Origin: Candidatus Meridianibacter frigidus
GTDB lineage: Bacteria > Vulcanimicrobiota > Vulcanimicrobiia > Vulcanimicrobiales > Vulcanimicrobiaceae
Length of the DNA: 64,000 bases
Direction of reading: 5' to 3'
Assembly: GCA_003243975.1 (NCBI GenBank)
Contig: QHBJ01000038.1
Location: 1-64,000, forward strand
Below are positions 25,252-33,495 of the stretch, piece by piece (position 1 is the stretch's first letter; each line of letters opens with the position of its first letter). The translations under genes were made by a program, and so were the position numbers. The notes below the pieces were generated by a model that was given only the letters and a program-made list of their open reading frames with translations, was not told the origin of the DNA and did no database searches.

Positions 25252-25282
25252 AAAGAGGACGCTCGGCGAGCGTCCTCTTTCA
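25250..25282. terminator. bidirectional terminator
   Basis: GAGGACGCTC (25255-25264) and GAGCGTCCTC (25268-25277) form a perfect 10-bp stem with a GGC loop. TTT follows on the plus strand and five A precede it (25250-25254), giving a T-run on the minus strand. It separates the convergent small hypothetical gene and the secreted glycine-zipper gene. Confidence 0.85.
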
Positions 25283-25297
25283 TTTGGCTGCGAACGC

Positions 25298-25894
25298 CTA
25301 GTACCGGTGCGCCTGACGGCGGATGGCCATCGTATGCCGTAACGTAACGGTCATCGTCGAACCGGCGGGCACCTGTACGTCATTTTTGTAGTTGTTGCCG
25401 AGAATAAATCCCCCGGCTGCGCCGAGCAAACCGCCGCCGCGTGCGCCCGAGCCCAAGACAGTCTTGGCCAGTACGTTGCCGAGGATCAATCCGCCAACGG
25501 TATAGGCCGCGACGCGCGCGCCGCTCTTCATCTTGCCCTTGGTCTGCATGGCGGTTACCTGACCGTCAATCGGAGCGGTCGAGCCGTCGCTCAGACGAAT
25601 CGTGTCGAACAACAGGTGAAATTCCGGTTTGGTTCCTTGGCCGGCATGGACCACTTTGTCCACATGGCCTGTGATCACTGCGCCGGATAGGTCCGTGTTG
25701 TCGCGCGGATACGGTGCCACGACGTGCGCCGTAAAAACATCTCCGACGTGCGCACTCTGGCTGTCCAGGGTGCCGTCGATCGTCGCGTTGACGTCGGTGC
25801 CGGCGGGCAGAGTTAGCGTGGTTGCGGCATTTGCGGCGAGCGGCAAGAGCGCGACGAGCGCCACGAAGCCGAGCAATCTGGTACGAAGGTTCAT
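25298..25894 (-). CDS. exported protein with glycine-zipper-like segment
   Basis: 198 residues from ATG 25894 with AGGAG upstream. The signal peptide (LLGFVALVALLPLAANAA) is followed by a beta-rich domain (TLTLPAGTDVNATIDGTLDS, SAHVGDVFTAHVV) and a C-terminal Gly-rich hydrophobic part (GGLILGNVLAKTVLGSGARG) resembling glycine-zipper envelope proteins. Function unknown. It lies 88 bases downstream of the HIRAN helicase. Confidence 0.75.
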   Translation of the reverse strand: MNLRTRLLGFVALVALLPLAANAATTLTLPAGTDVNATIDGTLDSQSAHVGDVFTAHVVAPYPRDNTDLSGAVITGHVDKVVHAGQGTKPEFHLLFDTIRLSDGSTAPIDGQVTAMQTKGKMKSGARVAAYTVGGLILGNVLAKTVLGSGARGGGLLGAAGGFILGNNYKNDVQVPAGSTMTVTLRHTMAIRRQAHRY

Positions 25895-25982
25895 ACTATT
25901 GCGATCTCCTAACGATGGGAATATCCATGCAACGCGGCCGCATGAAGCGGCGGTTCCATTCACCAACCTGGCGCTCGCTACC

Positions 25983-28037
25983 CTACCGCTGCAGGACGGC
26001 GTGCTGAGGGTAGATGGGCCGATTGATGATTTGCTGCAACGAGCCAGCGCCTGCTTTTAAGACGAGCGCGCAGAACCGTTCGAAGGCATCGCGTTCGGCC
26101 TCACCTTCGGCAAAACGCTCGTTTTTGGAAAGATCGATCTTTCCGTTGGCCGGGAGAAAGCGCAGAAAACGCCCGTCGTCATCGATCCCCGTGTGCAACA
26201 GGCCCGCATCTTCGAAGATGCGCACGGCAGCCGAGATGGTCTTCTCGTCGGTCTTGTCCAATTCGAGCGTGCGCGCGATGTCAACAAAAGTCGAGCGCAC
26301 TTCGCCGGTCTGCGTGAGCTTGCGCATGCCGCGATAGACTTCGCGCAAGATCGGTATCCGGGGCGCTTGCCGGTCGATGATGAAATCGTTGATGGTGCGG
26401 TCGCGCTGACCGAACAGCAGATGGATGCGCGCGGGAAGCCCGTCGCGTCCGGCCCGGCCCGCCTGCTGGTTGAATTCCGTGAAGTCGAAGTTTAGATGGT
26501 AGAGCACCACGTCACGCACGTCGGAAAGATCGATACCCTCTCCGAATGCCGATGTCGCCACGATTACGCGCAATTTGCTTTCGCGGAACAGTCGCTCCAC
26601 TTCCAGCCGCTCAGGCGTGCCGAGCCCGGCATGATAGTAAGACACAGCGTTGCCGCACATCGCGCGCAGACGCTCGGCGACTTTGACGCAGCCGCTTTTG
26701 GAGTTAGTATAGACGATGGCTTTCCCGCCGCCGTCTAGCGCTCGGGCCAAGTAAGCGTCTTTGTCGTTCGTCTCCCGCGCATCGACAACCGTGAGATTCT
26801 CACGCACCCACGGATCGATAACCCAGGCATCGATCGATAACGTCTTGAGGATGTGTGCGAACGTCTCGTCATTGGCCGTGGCCGTGGCGGCGATAACTTG
26901 CGGATCGCCCAGGCTGCGAATCATCGCGCCCAGGCGTTGATACGCGGGCCGATGGCGCGATTCGAACAAGTGATGCGCTTCGTCCACCACCGCGAGTGCG
27001 GGGCGACTCTGCGCCCCAAAAGCGTCGTGATGAAATTGCAGAAACTCCGGCGTCGCCAAAACCATGTCCCACGCACCTTGCGCTAAGGCATCGAAGAGCT
27101 CGGCCCGTTCTTCGGCTGAAATCGAGCCGTTCGCGCGAAAGATCCGCAGCCCAAACCCGTCAAAACGTCGCACGAGCGCCTCATACTGGTCGTTCGCCAG
27201 CGCCCGCAGCGGGTAGATGATCAATGTCTTCTGGGAGGACGCCAGCGCGCCTAGCGCCGCCGGAAACTGAAAACAATACGACTTGCCGCGCCCGGTTCCC
27301 ATAACGACCAGCGTGTTCTTTCCGCCACGCACGCGAGCGAGCACTTGCTCTTGCCCCGGATGCAAAGCGGCATCTCCGATAAGCGCGCGTTGTAGCGCTT
27401 CTTCATCCGCGGCTGCACGCGCGTGGACGCCAGGCGCAACCGCAACCTTGCTTTCGCGCTCGACGAAGATGTTGACGCCGAGATTTTTTTCCTCGCCGCC
27501 GGGCGTCCGCTTCGAGGCGCCACCGGTCAAACTGCCGACACTGCAACGGTACCGCGTGCCGCCATCGATCTTCGGAGCGAGGTGCTTGGCGATCTCCTTG
27601 CGCAAGAACCCGAGCTGCAAGGCGCCGTAGCGCACCGCAATGGCGTTCGAGTCGAATTGATTCTTCGGTTGACGCTCGAGTACTAGTTCAGAACGCTCGC
27701 GTAGGCCCGCGACGATATCCTGGCGACCCTCGAATGAAACCCCGACGATTTTAGTATAGAATGAAGCCGCATCGCCGATGGTGCGAAAACGGTCATCTTC
27801 GAGGTACTTGTTTTGCTCGCGGAAGAGCCGCTCAACGAAATCGTCCGCCTCACTGGGTTCATGGGTAGCTTCACTGCTCGAACTAACAACGGCGCTCGGG
27901 GTCGTAGCACGCCCGTCGAACGATGCGAGCAGTTTCTCGAAGGCCGCCTCCGAGGGTGTCGGGGGCGGCAGAGCATCACGGTTCTTGGCGCGGCGCCGGT
28001 TCATGCTCGGGGAGAGGATTCTGCGGTTCGAACTCAT
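25983..28037 (-). CDS. HIRAN-domain RecQ-like ATP-dependent DNA helicase
   Basis: 684 residues (673 if ATG 28004 is used). A HIRAN domain lies at about 93-180 (FYTKIVGVSFEGRQDIVAGL, QPKNQFDSNAIAV), a module that binds 3' ends of damaged or stalled DNA. A superfamily 2 helicase core follows: Walker A GTGRGKSYCFQFP, motif II VVDEAHH, motif III ATATA, motif V/VI IVATSAFGEGIDL and QQAGRAGRDG. The core is RecQ-like, but the RecQ zinc and HRDC domains are absent. It overlaps the secF 3' end. It occupies the position of recJ in the common secDF-recJ-apt-relA order. Confidence 0.9.
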   Translation of the reverse strand: MSSNRRILSPSMNRRRAKNRDALPPPTPSEAAFEKLLASFDGRATTPSAVVSSSSEATHEPSEADDFVERLFREQNKYLEDDRFRTIGDAASFYTKIVGVSFEGRQDIVAGLRERSELVLERQPKNQFDSNAIAVRYGALQLGFLRKEIAKHLAPKIDGGTRYRCSVGSLTGGASKRTPGGEEKNLGVNIFVERESKVAVAPGVHARAAADEEALQRALIGDAALHPGQEQVLARVRGGKNTLVVMGTGRGKSYCFQFPAALGALASSQKTLIIYPLRALANDQYEALVRRFDGFGLRIFRANGSISAEERAELFDALAQGAWDMVLATPEFLQFHHDAFGAQSRPALAVVDEAHHLFESRHRPAYQRLGAMIRSLGDPQVIAATATANDETFAHILKTLSIDAWVIDPWVRENLTVVDARETNDKDAYLARALDGGGKAIVYTNSKSGCVKVAERLRAMCGNAVSYYHAGLGTPERLEVERLFRESKLRVIVATSAFGEGIDLSDVRDVVLYHLNFDFTEFNQQAGRAGRDGLPARIHLLFGQRDRTINDFIIDRQAPRIPILREVYRGMRKLTQTGEVRSTFVDIARTLELDKTDEKTISAAVRIFEDAGLLHTGIDDDGRFLRFLPANGKIDLSKNERFAEGEAERDAFERFCALVLKAGAGSLQQIINRPIYPQHAVLQR

Positions 28038-29319
28038 CGAGGTTTAGGTTGATCTCCTCGTGGCCTTGCTCCATGGCGGCCTCGTGCAGCCCTGCGTTCT
28101 GCGCATCCAGCGGATCGAGCGCCTCATCTTCACCCGGCAGCGGCGTTTCGTCAACTGCCGTGGCCGCCGCAGCATCGTCGCGCTTCTTCTTGTAGCGAGC
28201 GGGTACGGGCGCGAGCCGCGTTCCCCCCGCCTTGGCCTTTTCGCGCCGTTCGCGGCGCGCTTTGACGATATCTTCGCGCGCCAGTCCACCGCGGCTCGCC
28301 AGCGCTTTCGATTCCGCTACTGTGCGCGGGCGGGTCTCACGCGGCCCTGACAAACCGGCGCGCCGGCGGCGTGCGGCGGCCTCCAACTGACGCTTGCGAA
28401 ACACCAGTACCAGCGGGGCAGAGTAGAAGATCGAGTGATAGCCGCCCGAACAGATCCCGACCAGCAGCGCGAAGGCAAAGTTGCGCAGCGAAGCGCCGCC
28501 AAGCGCCAGTAGTGCAACCAAAGTAATGACGACGGTTGCCAATGTATTGAACGAGCGCGTCATGGTCTGCAGGATCGAGGTGTTGACGATGCGGTCGTAG
28601 GGCTGGTCACCCATCAGCTTCGTATTCTCGCGTATTCGGTCTAAAATAACGATGGTGTCCATCACGGAGTATCCGATAACCGTCAGCACTGCGGCCAGGA
28701 ACGCGTCGTCCGCACGTTGCCCGGCCATTGCGTAGATGCCGATCATCATAAATGCATCGCGCACTAGTGCGACGACCGTCACGAGGCCGAAGATGTAGTT
28801 CCAGCCGAATCGGAAGGCAATGTAGATGAACTGAATCGACAACGCGATAACGAGCGCCCAAATTGCCTTGGTGAGATACTCGCGACCGAGCGAAGGGCCT
28901 ACCGACGCAACCTGGGACTGCGGCCGGTCAACCTCACCCGCTTTGCCTAAGGCGTTCCACAGCTTGGGCGTGTCGTTGCCAAATGCGGTCTGCGTCTGAA
29001 TCGAGTAGCGGTCGTTCGGCGGTTCGGCTGCACTTCGCGAACCGACGGTCGTGATGCGTTCATCGGTGACGCCAATTGCGGAGAGGACCGAACGCACCTG
29101 ATCCTGACTGACCGAGTTCTTAAATTTCACGTCGACGTCGGTGCCACCGGTAAACGACAGCCCCAAACGCAGCGCTTGCGATGGCTGGAATCCACCACCC
29201 GGGGCGGTTAAGGAATGATACAGCATCACGGCAAGCCCGATGCCGATGACCACGTACGAGATCAGCGAGACGGTGCGAAACCACGAAACGATGTTCCAGT
29301 TCAGGCGGCGAAAAAGCAT
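27976..29319 (-). CDS. secF: protein translocase subunit SecF
   Basis: 447 residues from ATG 29319, which overlaps the secD stop by one base (TAATG). Six membrane helices and the SecF signature (GLSFTGGTDVDVKF, GYSVMDTIVILDRIREN) are present. A charged C-terminal extension of about 115 residues, Lys/Arg-rich then acidic, goes beyond usual SecF and may sit in the cytoplasm. SecDF uses proton motive force to drive late steps of Sec export. Confidence 0.96.
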   Translation of the reverse strand: MLFRRLNWNIVSWFRTVSLISYVVIGIGLAVMLYHSLTAPGGGFQPSQALRLGLSFTGGTDVDVKFKNSVSQDQVRSVLSAIGVTDERITTVGSRSAAEPPNDRYSIQTQTAFGNDTPKLWNALGKAGEVDRPQSQVASVGPSLGREYLTKAIWALVIALSIQFIYIAFRFGWNYIFGLVTVVALVRDAFMMIGIYAMAGQRADDAFLAAVLTVIGYSVMDTIVILDRIRENTKLMGDQPYDRIVNTSILQTMTRSFNTLATVVITLVALLALGGASLRNFAFALLVGICSGGYHSIFYSAPLVLVFRKRQLEAAARRRRAGLSGPRETRPRTVAESKALASRGGLAREDIVKARRERREKAKAGGTRLAPVPARYKKKRDDAAAATAVDETPLPGEDEALDPLDAQNAGLHEAAMEQGHEEINLNLDEFEPQNPLPEHEPAPRQEP

Positions 29320-30671
29320 TATGCGCCTGCCTTTGCGAGCGTCCCGATGTCGGCGGGATTGACGCCGTACGCGGGCGGTGCGGTTACGAGGTCGTTGTCG
29401 ACGAGCATGTCCACGAAGAAACGCGTGATGAATACCGCGGTTACGAGCGAAAAAACCGTTCCCCAAAACAGGGTGTATGCAAATCCCTTGACGGTGCCGG
29501 TTCCAAGCATGAAGAGCACGCCCGCGCCTACGATGGTGGTGAAGTGGCTGTCGAAGACCGCGCTAAATGCGCGCGCGAACCCCGTTCGCACCGCGGCGCG
29601 CAACGATTTGCCCGACCACAGCTCCTCTTTCAAGCGTTCGAAGATCAGCACGTTGGCATCGACCGCCATACCGATCGAGAGCACGAATCCGGCGATGCCC
29701 GGCAGCGTGAGCGTGGCCTTGGCCGATGCCAGTAGGCCCAGCATCATAAGCACGTACACGATCAGGGCTACGTCGGCCAGGAAGCCGGGCAGACGGTACA
29801 CCAGAATCATGAAAATCAGAACCAGGCCCAAGCCGAACATCGAAGCATAGAGCGATTTCTTGAGGTCGATCGCGCCCAGCGTCGGGCCGATCGTGTCGTT
29901 TTCGATGATGGTGATTCCCACGGGCAACGCGCCGGCGTTGAGTTCGTTAGCCAGCACCATGGCCGTCTCTTGCGTGAAGCTGCCTTGAATTACGCCTTCG
30001 GAACCGATTTGAGCGTTGATCGAGGGTGCTTCGATGTAATGCTTGTCCAAGAAGATGCCGAGCGGCCGGTGCAAGTTCTTGCGCGTAATCTCCACAAACT
30101 TGCCCGGGTCTTTGGTCGTAAACCGAATCTCCCACACGTTGCCGTACTGCGCGGGCGCCGGCAAGGCGCTCTTGAGTTCGGCGCCGCTGTAGACAACCGC
30201 ACCGCTCGCATCGTACGCGCCACGATTGACGTACCCGCATGCCTTGGCGTCCTTCGGGTTGGCTTTGCAAACGTTCAGCGCCGCTTCCGCTTTCGTCACC
30301 ACGTCCTCGGGCACGATCTTGAACTCCAGCTGAGCAACCTCTTTCATCGTGCGGGTTGCCTCGTCGGGGTCCTTCACCGCCGGAAGCTCGACGAGCAGCC
30401 GGTCGAATCCGACGCGCGTGATGATCGGTTCGGTCACGCCCAGCCCGTTGATGCGGTTCTGGATGACCTGCTCGACTTGCGCTTGTACCTGCGAGTTGAT
30501 TTGCGGCACCTGCGGGTTGGGATTGAGCTGCAAGAGCACGCGCACGCCGCCCTGCAGGTCGAGTCCCAAATGAATCTTCTTGTTGATGGGAAGCATCGCC
30601 CACAGGCACAAGGCCACGATCGCAAGTACGGTCAGCGCTTTTAGGGGGTTCTTGAATCGATTCCAGTTCAC
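29319..30671 (-). CDS. secD: protein translocase subunit SecD
   Basis: 450 residues from GTG 30671 (VNWNRFKNPLKALTVLA). Seen: TM1, the conserved KKIHLGLDLQGGVRVLLQL, the P1 periplasmic domain with TRVGFDRLLVELP, and the TM4-6 block with GFVLSIGMAVDANVLIFERL. It is the partner of SecF, directly coupled. The longer frame upstream to 30713 looks non-coding. Confidence 0.96.
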   Translation of the reverse strand: MNWNRFKNPLKALTVLAIVALCLWAMLPINKKIHLGLDLQGGVRVLLQLNPNPQVPQINSQVQAQVEQVIQNRINGLGVTEPIITRVGFDRLLVELPAVKDPDEATRTMKEVAQLEFKIVPEDVVTKAEAALNVCKANPKDAKACGYVNRGAYDASGAVVYSGAELKSALPAPAQYGNVWEIRFTTKDPGKFVEITRKNLHRPLGIFLDKHYIEAPSINAQIGSEGVIQGSFTQETAMVLANELNAGALPVGITIIENDTIGPTLGAIDLKKSLYASMFGLGLVLIFMILVYRLPGFLADVALIVYVLMMLGLLASAKATLTLPGIAGFVLSIGMAVDANVLIFERLKEELWSGKSLRAAVRTGFARAFSAVFDSHFTTIVGAGVLFMLGTGTVKGFAYTLFWGTVFSLVTAVFITRFFVDMLVDNDLVTAPPAYGVNPADIGTLAKAGA

Positions 30672-30746
30672 GTATGCATCCCGGGAAAAGAGCGCACCGC
30701 GGTGCCGAAGCACCCGGCGCGTCTTATAGAGGTTGAGACGCCCTTG

Positions 30747-31075
30747 TTAAGAGGCCAGGGCAGCCCGGTCCGCTTCGTTCAACACGCCCGCGGGAATCAA
30801 CTGCACGTCGGGCGGGATCTCGCTGTAGGAGAAAACGTCAACTCCCGAGGCCCGAGCGCACGAGAAAGTCGGCCATTATCGGTCGCAGCGGAGCGGTGCA
30901 GACCACCGCCGCGTGCTCGCGAGGCCAACCCCTCCCAGCCGGTAACGCTCGATGCGCTCCCGCAAGCGCAGCGCTACCTCCGCGTCGGGGAATTCCGAGG
31001 CATGGGCCCAAGTTCGCTCTCCACGGGAGCGAAGACCAGGCGTTGAGCGCCAGGATGCCCCTACGCCGCAGGCGC
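30747..31075 (-). pseudogene. flhA: flhA remnant (flagellar export gate, C-terminal end)
   Basis: In broken frames the minus strand reads AEVALRLRERIERYRLGG, then EHAAVVCTAPLRPIMADFLV, and after a one-base shift VDVFSYSEIPPDVQLIPAGV to a stop at 30747. The order 'RP..., then V-x-S-Y-x-E-I-P-P-D-V' is the end of the FHIPEP (FlhA/SctV) family. At least two frameshifts and loss of the roughly 600 N-terminal residues make it a pseudogene. It lies between metF and secD. Confidence 0.75.
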
Positions 31076-32008
31076 TTACGCTAACTTGCCGATGGGCGGC
31101 GGCTGCGAGCCCGCGAGAAGTTCGGCATACGTCTGCCAAGCGGTAGCCGCATGGAGCGCCGAAACGACCGCGCGCGTCGCCGGCGAGCGGTTGAGCGTGT
31201 AGAAGTGGATTCCGGGCGCACCGCGCCGCAGCAGATCGGTACACTGCAAAGTAGCATACGAAACGCCGAGCTCCTTGACCGCTTCGGGCTCCTCCGCGCG
31301 CGCTTCCAATTCGCTGCGAAGTTTGGGCGGAAGAATCGAGCCGCACATGGCCGTGATTCGGGCGATCTGTTTATAGTTGGTGATCGGCCAGATGCCGGGT
31401 AGGATTGGCACCCGAATTCCGGCGGCGCGCACGCGTTCGACGAACCGGAAGTATGCTTCGTTGTCGAAGAAGAGCTGCGTGACGAGAAATTCCGCGCCCG
31501 CATTTACCTTCTCAACCAGATGCCCGAGATCATCCTCAAAGCTGACCGCATCCGGATGCTTCTCCGGATATGCCGCACCGCCGATGCAAAAATCGAACTC
31601 GCGTCTCAGCATCGCGATCAGCTCGCTGGCATACGCAAACCCATTTGGATCGGGCACGAATGCGCTCTGCCCGCGCGGTGGGTCCCCGCGAAGCGCCATG
31701 ATGTTCTCGATGCCGGAGTCGCGCAGCTCGTAAAACAGATTTCGCAGGTCGCGCTTGGAACTTCCCACACAGGTCACGTGCGACATCACGGTCAAGCCGA
31801 TCTCGTTTTGAATCCGTTTTGAGAGCTCGACCGTGCGTGCGCGTGCGGAGCCCCCCGCGCCATAGGTAATGGAAACGTATGCCGGCCGCAACGAGCGCAA
31901 CGTTTCGATCGTTTCCAGGAGCTGCGCGACGCCCGCGTCATCCTGCGGAGGAAAGAATTCGAACGAGAAAAAGGGGCGGCGCGCCCGCAAACCTTCGCTG
32001 ATGCGCAT
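31076..32008 (-). CDS. metF: 5,10-methylenetetrahydrofolate reductase
   Basis: 310 residues from ATG 32008 (MRISEGLRARRPFFSFEFFP). The MTHFR barrel is clear: SFEFFPPQ with the catalytic Glu region, YVSITYGAGGSARART, GIENIMALRGDPPRG and LVTQLFFDNEAYFRFVERV. It reduces methylene-THF to methyl-THF with FAD for methionine synthesis. The reading frame stays open upstream through the fliP remnant, so a longer fused product starting at 32137 is possible on paper; MTHFR length argues for 32008. Confidence 0.96.
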   Translation of the reverse strand: MRISEGLRARRPFFSFEFFPPQDDAGVAQLLETIETLRSLRPAYVSITYGAGGSARARTVELSKRIQNEIGLTVMSHVTCVGSSKRDLRNLFYELRDSGIENIMALRGDPPRGQSAFVPDPNGFAYASELIAMLRREFDFCIGGAAYPEKHPDAVSFEDDLGHLVEKVNAGAEFLVTQLFFDNEAYFRFVERVRAAGIRVPILPGIWPITNYKQIARITAMCGSILPPKLRSELEARAEEPEAVKELGVSYATLQCTDLLRRGAPGIHFYTLNRSPATRAVVSALHAATAWQTYAELLAGSQPPPIGKLA

Positions 32009-32009
32009 C

Positions 32010-32340
32010 GTCTGGTTTCTTAGCGGAAGCTGGAAACGACGCCTCCGCATACGAGCGCCCAACCAGTCTAGCATGATAAACAGCAGCAGTTTGGCCGACA
32101 GCGAGATCACTGGCGGGCTGAGCATGAACATGCCCACCCCGTCAAGATTGAGGCCACGGCCAGGTCGATCGCCACAAACGGCAGATAGAGCGCGAATCCG
32201 ATAGCGAAAGCGCTCCGCAGCTCGCCGACGACAAATGCCGGAACGAGAACGAAAGTCCGCGCACCCGCCGGCCGCGCCACAACTTCATGCGAGACGCGCG
32301 ACAAGAGCGCGATATCCTTCGAATGTGTTTGCCGCAGCAT
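32010..32340 (-). pseudogene. fliP: fliP remnant (flagellar export gate, C-terminal half)
   Basis: The minus strand reads MLRQTHSKDIALLSRVSHEV, LVPAFVVGELRSAFAIGFAL and YLPFVAIDLAVASILTG. After a one-base shift in a GGGG run it reads VGMFMLSPPVISLSAKLLLF and IMLDWLGARM. This is collinear with the C-terminal half of FliP/SctR (IPAFVxSELKxAFxIGF, YLPFLxIDLVVASxLMSMGM, PPVxISLPFKLLLF). The N-terminal half is missing. Its tail runs in frame into metF. Confidence 0.85.
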
Positions 32341-32443
32341 GAATTATTCATAACCGCATGCTACGCGCGGCTGATTGCCGCGATGTGGCCGCTGGTCATC
32401 CTTTGCGCAGGTCCATCGGGCGTCCGGATGCAAAGCCCGCCCT

Positions 32444-32953
32444 ATGAGAAGAGCGTACCTAACCCTTGCTCTGGTCGCGGTGGCCGCCGGGATCGTTCCG
32501 GCTGTTGTGACCGCCGACCAGCCGGATCCTACTGCAATCTTAACGCCGATCTATGCGCGGATGGACGCTGCCCTCCAAAAGAAAGATCTCAGCGCGACAA
32601 GAGACCTTATCGCCGATGATTTTAGCGGCAAGGCCTTCGGCAAGACCGCGACCAAGGACAGCGCCATTGCGGACGCCACCCAAGGTTTTGCTCAGATTAC
32701 CGAGATCAAGAAGTTCGAAACGAAACTCTCCAACGTTCACTACGATGGCAGCAACATCGTTGCCGATGCAACGGGGACGATCGATGGTACGCTGACGACC
32801 GGGAACGCCCTGGAGGTGGTCGCGAGTTCGACCGACACGTGGGCGCAGCGCGACGGTAAGTGGCTGGAGATCGCTTCGGTTTCGCACGAGCAAGTGGTGA
32901 GCGTGGACGGTAAGATCGTTCAGCACGACGTGGAGCCCAGCCCCGCGCCCTAA
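32444..32953 (+). CDS. secreted NTF2-like protein
   Basis: 169 residues from ATG 32444. A signal peptide (YLTLALVAVAAGIVPAVVTA) is followed by a SnoaL/DUF4440-type domain (ILTPIYARMDAALQKKDLSA, DDFSGKAFG, ATGTIDGTL, GKWLEIASVSHEQVV). Such domains often bind small ligands; the role here is unknown. It is transcribed opposite to the flagellar remnants on both sides and ends right at the fliN remnant, so it was probably inserted after decay began. Confidence 0.8.
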   Translation: MRRAYLTLALVAVAAGIVPAVVTADQPDPTAILTPIYARMDAALQKKDLSATRDLIADDFSGKAFGKTATKDSAIADATQGFAQITEIKKFETKLSNVHYDGSNIVADATGTIDGTLTTGNALEVVASSTDTWAQRDGKWLEIASVSHEQVVSVDGKIVQHDVEPSPAP

Positions 32954-32954
32954 C

Positions 32955-33110
32955 CCCCGGAGAGGCCGGTCGCCGGTTTACCGACGAGCTCCGTAATTCG
33001 GCACATCGAAATTTTCGTCGATCGCAATTACTTCGCCGCGTGCGACCGCCTGATCGTTCACGAGCACAATGACGCGGTTCGCGCTTCCGTCTTCGACCAC
33101 GCGCGCTCTA
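32955..33110 (-). pseudogene. fliN: fliN remnant (SpoA domain of flagellar switch protein)
   Basis: The minus strand reads NRVIVLVNDQAVARGEVIAI then DENFDV, and after a one-base shift RITELVGKPA. This matches the C-terminal SpoA domain of FliN/SctQ (VxILVNGxLIARGEVVVIDE, NFGVRITEI). The upstream part is not recognisable. It lies in the expected position before fliP. The rest of the gap (33111-33495) holds no gene I can identify. Confidence 0.75.
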
Positions 33111-33495
33111 TCCGCTCGGCCAGCCGCCTACGCGGTGCACGCCGATCCGGCGCATTCGTTGCGAATTGCTGCGCGCCGGTCGCTTCCCCGCATGGGTGAT
33201 TCGGCCGCCGGGGTCAGACGCACTGTGGATGCCTGCGCAGGTTTTATGTGGTCGAGAGGGTGGAACCGTCGTGCCTTGGACGGCTCCCGCGCACAATCAA
33301 GGCCTCGTGGCACTCCGGCAAATGCGATGCCCAATACCACGCTTGCGAGAGCGCGCGACGGTCACAAAGAGCCACCGGTGCGCTTAAGATGCTTAAACTT
33401 GCTTCCAACGCCATCCATCCACCCCTTCGGGCCGAGTACGCTAAAGGGACATGATGCGGTTAAACTTTTGCGGTGCCCTAGCCGCGTTGTTACCG
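33111..33495. other. unassigned gap between fliN remnant and retropepsin-like gene
   Basis: About 385 bases. Short frames on both strands change phase repeatedly, consistent with further decayed sequence of the flagellar locus, perhaps the 5' part of fliN. Nothing is recognisable. Confidence 0.4.

Noticed and set aside
29320-29466. N-terminal extension of the secF frame
   Set aside because: Lies within the secD end; SecF similarity begins at MLFRRLNW (29319) with TAATG coupling.
29970-30644. 224-residue plus-strand open frame
   Set aside because: Antisense to secD; composition (many Arg, Val, Leu, His) follows the GC bias of the opposite strand.
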